Source of the DNA: BM520 sp964474455
GTDB lineage: Bacteria; Bacteroidota; Bacteroidia; Bacteroidales; BM520
Assembly: GCA_964474455.1 (NCBI GenBank)
Contig: CAYYSU010000004.1
Location: 22,760 to 86,759 of the forward strand
Direction: 5' to 3'
Length of the DNA stretch: 64,000 bases
Shown: positions 63,023 through 64,000 of the stretch, piece by piece
Position numbering within the stretch: position 1 is the first letter of the stretch
How the letters are laid out: the number at the start of each line of letters is the position of its first letter
Position numbers and translations under genes: made by a program
The notes under the pieces: generated by a model
The model's database searches: none
What the model was told of the DNA's origin: nothing
What the model saw: the letters and a program-made list of their open reading frames with translations, nothing else

Positions 63023-63063
63023 CCCCGCCGAGGTTTCTTTTAGGAACGTGGCGGGGATTTTTT
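63023..63063 (+). terminator. Terminator of the ferritin gene
   Basis: CCCCGCC (63023-63029) pairs with GGCGGGG (63050-63056), with an inner GTTTC/GGAAC stem, followed by ATTTTTT. Confidence 0.9.
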
Positions 63064-63408
63064 CTTGCCACAAATTCATTAAAGTTAGCTTGCTTTTGTA
63101 CAACATACCGTAACCCAACTTTCGCACCTGATCCGTGAGGATTGGTCTGGAATAGCGTGATCAATGCAGCACCTTCCATCTTTGAGTTAAAACAACATCC
63201 ACATAACCCTCTTTTCCGCACCGCGGAAAAGCACTCTGCGGAACTCCGTGAAAACTCAAAAACCACAAGGCTATCAGAGTAGAGACTTAAAAAAGTCTGG
63301 TGCGTTTTAATAAACAATTACAAAATTAAACTCTGTGTAATGATTTTAAAAAAAACAGACCATGAAACTACTTCGCTCTACCCGAAAATAAAATAATATC
63401 GGCAGGGG
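63064..63408. other. Gene-free stretch between ferritin and the DUF5684 gene
   Basis: No credible gene. It contains a 9-base perfect hairpin (63211-63231) and, just after it, near-repeats of about ten bases (CTCTGCGGAA, CTCCGTGAAA). A long minus-strand reading frame crosses the region but runs into the ferritin gene and its terminator; it has no recognisable domain and is not called. Confidence 0.55.
63211..63231. repeat. Perfect 9-base hairpin with three-base loop
   Basis: CTTTTCCGC and GCGGAAAAG flank ACC. No T run on either side, so not a standard terminator. The following 20 bases contain two similar ten-base units. Confidence 0.5.
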
Positions 63409-63768
63409 TTAATTTGATTTTAATCCGGCGGGTCCTTGATACTTTGCAGAACCAAATGCAAGGATTGGGTAAAAGATAAATGACAGTAAAAGCAACCCCA
63501 CAGTAAAGCCTTCCTCTTTACCAAAACTTAATGACAGGAGATTTGTCATCCATATCATAAAAACGATATTTACACCGGGAATTAACATCAGCAATAGCCA
63601 CCACCATGGTTTACCAACGATTTTCAAAAGCACGATGATGTTGTAAATTGGTATCAGGCAGGCCCAGCCCGGCTGATTTGCTTTGGAATATATCTTCCAC
63701 ATAGTTGCAATGAGAAAGATAGTTAACGCTACATAAACTAATACTAAAAATAATGAAAACGATTCCAT
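63409..63768 (-). CDS. DUF5684 membrane protein
   Basis: A 119-residue inner-membrane protein with about four helices. The KANQPGWACLIPIYNIIVLL block and GKPWWWLLLMLIPGVN match DUF5684, a family often found near signal peptidase genes. Function unknown. It ends with a short polar tail. Confidence 0.88.
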   Translation of the reverse strand: MESFSLFLVLVYVALTIFLIATMWKIYSKANQPGWACLIPIYNIIVLLKIVGKPWWWLLLMLIPGVNIVFMIWMTNLLSLSFGKEEGFTVGLLLLSFIFYPILAFGSAKYQGPAGLKSN

Positions 63769-63908
63769 AATACAATATTTATATCTCCTACTCGTATGGC
63801 TTTTCGGTGTCGCCCCGTTTGTTAATGTGGTTTCTGGTCTCCACTTATATTATTAGTACTGTTATTATTATAACAAAAACCCGATATTAGTTATCAAATT
63901 TATCGACA

Positions 63909-64000
63909 GTGTTGCTATTATTTATCTTCTTTTCCTCTCAGCTCACGGCACTAAGTTTAAGCCCAAATATACCGGTTCGCCAATACCGGAGAGCTATACG
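63909..64000 (+). CDS. Start of an exported protein, possibly a Reg_prop sensor (partial)
   Basis: The last 92 bases hold an open frame beginning at GTG 63909 (a TTG follows) after a stop at 63888-63890. It encodes a signal-like hydrophobic run LLLFIFFSSQLTALS and then SPNIPVRQYRRAI, which resembles the first residues of Bacteroidota two-component sensors with beta-propeller Reg_prop repeats. The gene is cut by the window edge, so this is tentative. Confidence 0.4.
   Translation, partial: MLLLFIFFSSQLTALSLSPNIPVRQYRRAI

Noticed and set aside
62907..63317. A 136-codon minus-strand frame across the end of ferritin and the following gap
   Set aside because: It overlaps the ferritin gene and its terminator, has no domain and an odd composition (many Arg, Cys, Ser), and lies opposite a confidently coding region.
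1..64000. CRISPR arrays, insertion sequences, integrases or prophage genes
   Set aside because: No regularly spaced repeats, transposase or phage-type proteins were found on either strand.

Overview
The window comes from a chromosome of a Bacteroidota bacterium, probably a free-living or marine Bacteroidales/Marinilabiliales-type lineage, although the sequence alone does not fix the genus. The evidence is consistent across the window. There are Bacteroidota-style -7 promoter boxes (TAnnTTTG), two long proteins with type IX secretion (T9SS) C-terminal sorting domains, and many signal peptides cut directly before Gln. There are also phylum-typical families: DUF4837, a YccF protein, a CbpM/CbpA pair, the ileS-traR/dksA-like-lspA block, and an ECF sigma factor beside an anti-sigma/outer-membrane-barrel fusion. 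I see no prophage, insertion sequence, integron or CRISPR array. The window reads as ordinary core chromosome with a few accessory islands.

Layout. 1-5.6 kb: the end of asnS, rpoN plus a PAP2-like membrane protein, a convergent barrel protein, the yicC-gmk-nadD operon and a small heat-shock gene. 5.6-9.3 kb: a repeat-rich intergenic region, then a TPR/HTH membrane regulator, a receiver protein and meaB. 9.36 kb: tRNA-Pro(CGG) with its own promoter and terminator. 9.6-13.9 kb: ECF sigma factor, inner/outer-membrane-spanning anti-sigma candidate and a PKD-rich T9SS cargo. 14-19 kb: FKBP lipoprotein, nitroreductase, glutaminyl-cyclase-like M28 lipoprotein, a barrel protein and a subtilase. 19-28 kb: polA, a ROK protein, a TonB-dependent receptor, and an MbnP/MbnH-like lipoprotein/di-heme pair. 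28-32 kb: yccF, tatA (59 residues), tyrS, cbpA-cbpM, a decayed gene and a lipocalin-like lipoprotein. 32-39 kb: a 1311-residue Asp-box T9SS protein, DUF4837 and an MltD-type transglycosylase. 39-44 kb: ileS, a DksA-like protein and lspA. 44-48 kb: a hybrid histidine kinase with Hpt plus a receiver-PAS protein. 48-53 kb: unrecognised exported proteins, a second subtilase and a CDF transporter. 53.7-64 kb: NUDIX-rsmI-unknown operon, tdk, two cyclophilins with pheS, a lipase, a histidine kinase whose phospho-acceptor His is Ala, tadA, ferritin, DUF5684, and the first residues of a probable Reg_prop sensor.

How the genes fit together. Much of the accessory content concerns the cell envelope. T9SS cargos and subtilases are exported with N-terminal Gln after signal-peptide cleavage, and the window also encodes a candidate enzyme (glutaminyl cyclase) that would cap such N-termini as pyroglutamate. 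The sigma/anti-sigma-barrel/PKD trio is a candidate route for sensing the outer surface and controlling a surface protein. The MbnP/MbnH pair next to a TonB-dependent receptor suggests copper or metal handling. The most noteworthy items are that trio, the kinase lacking its histidine, the MbnP/MbnH locus, the Q-rule/cyclase link, and an unusual canonical Shine-Dalgarno plus repeated ATATTGT boxes upstream of hsp20.
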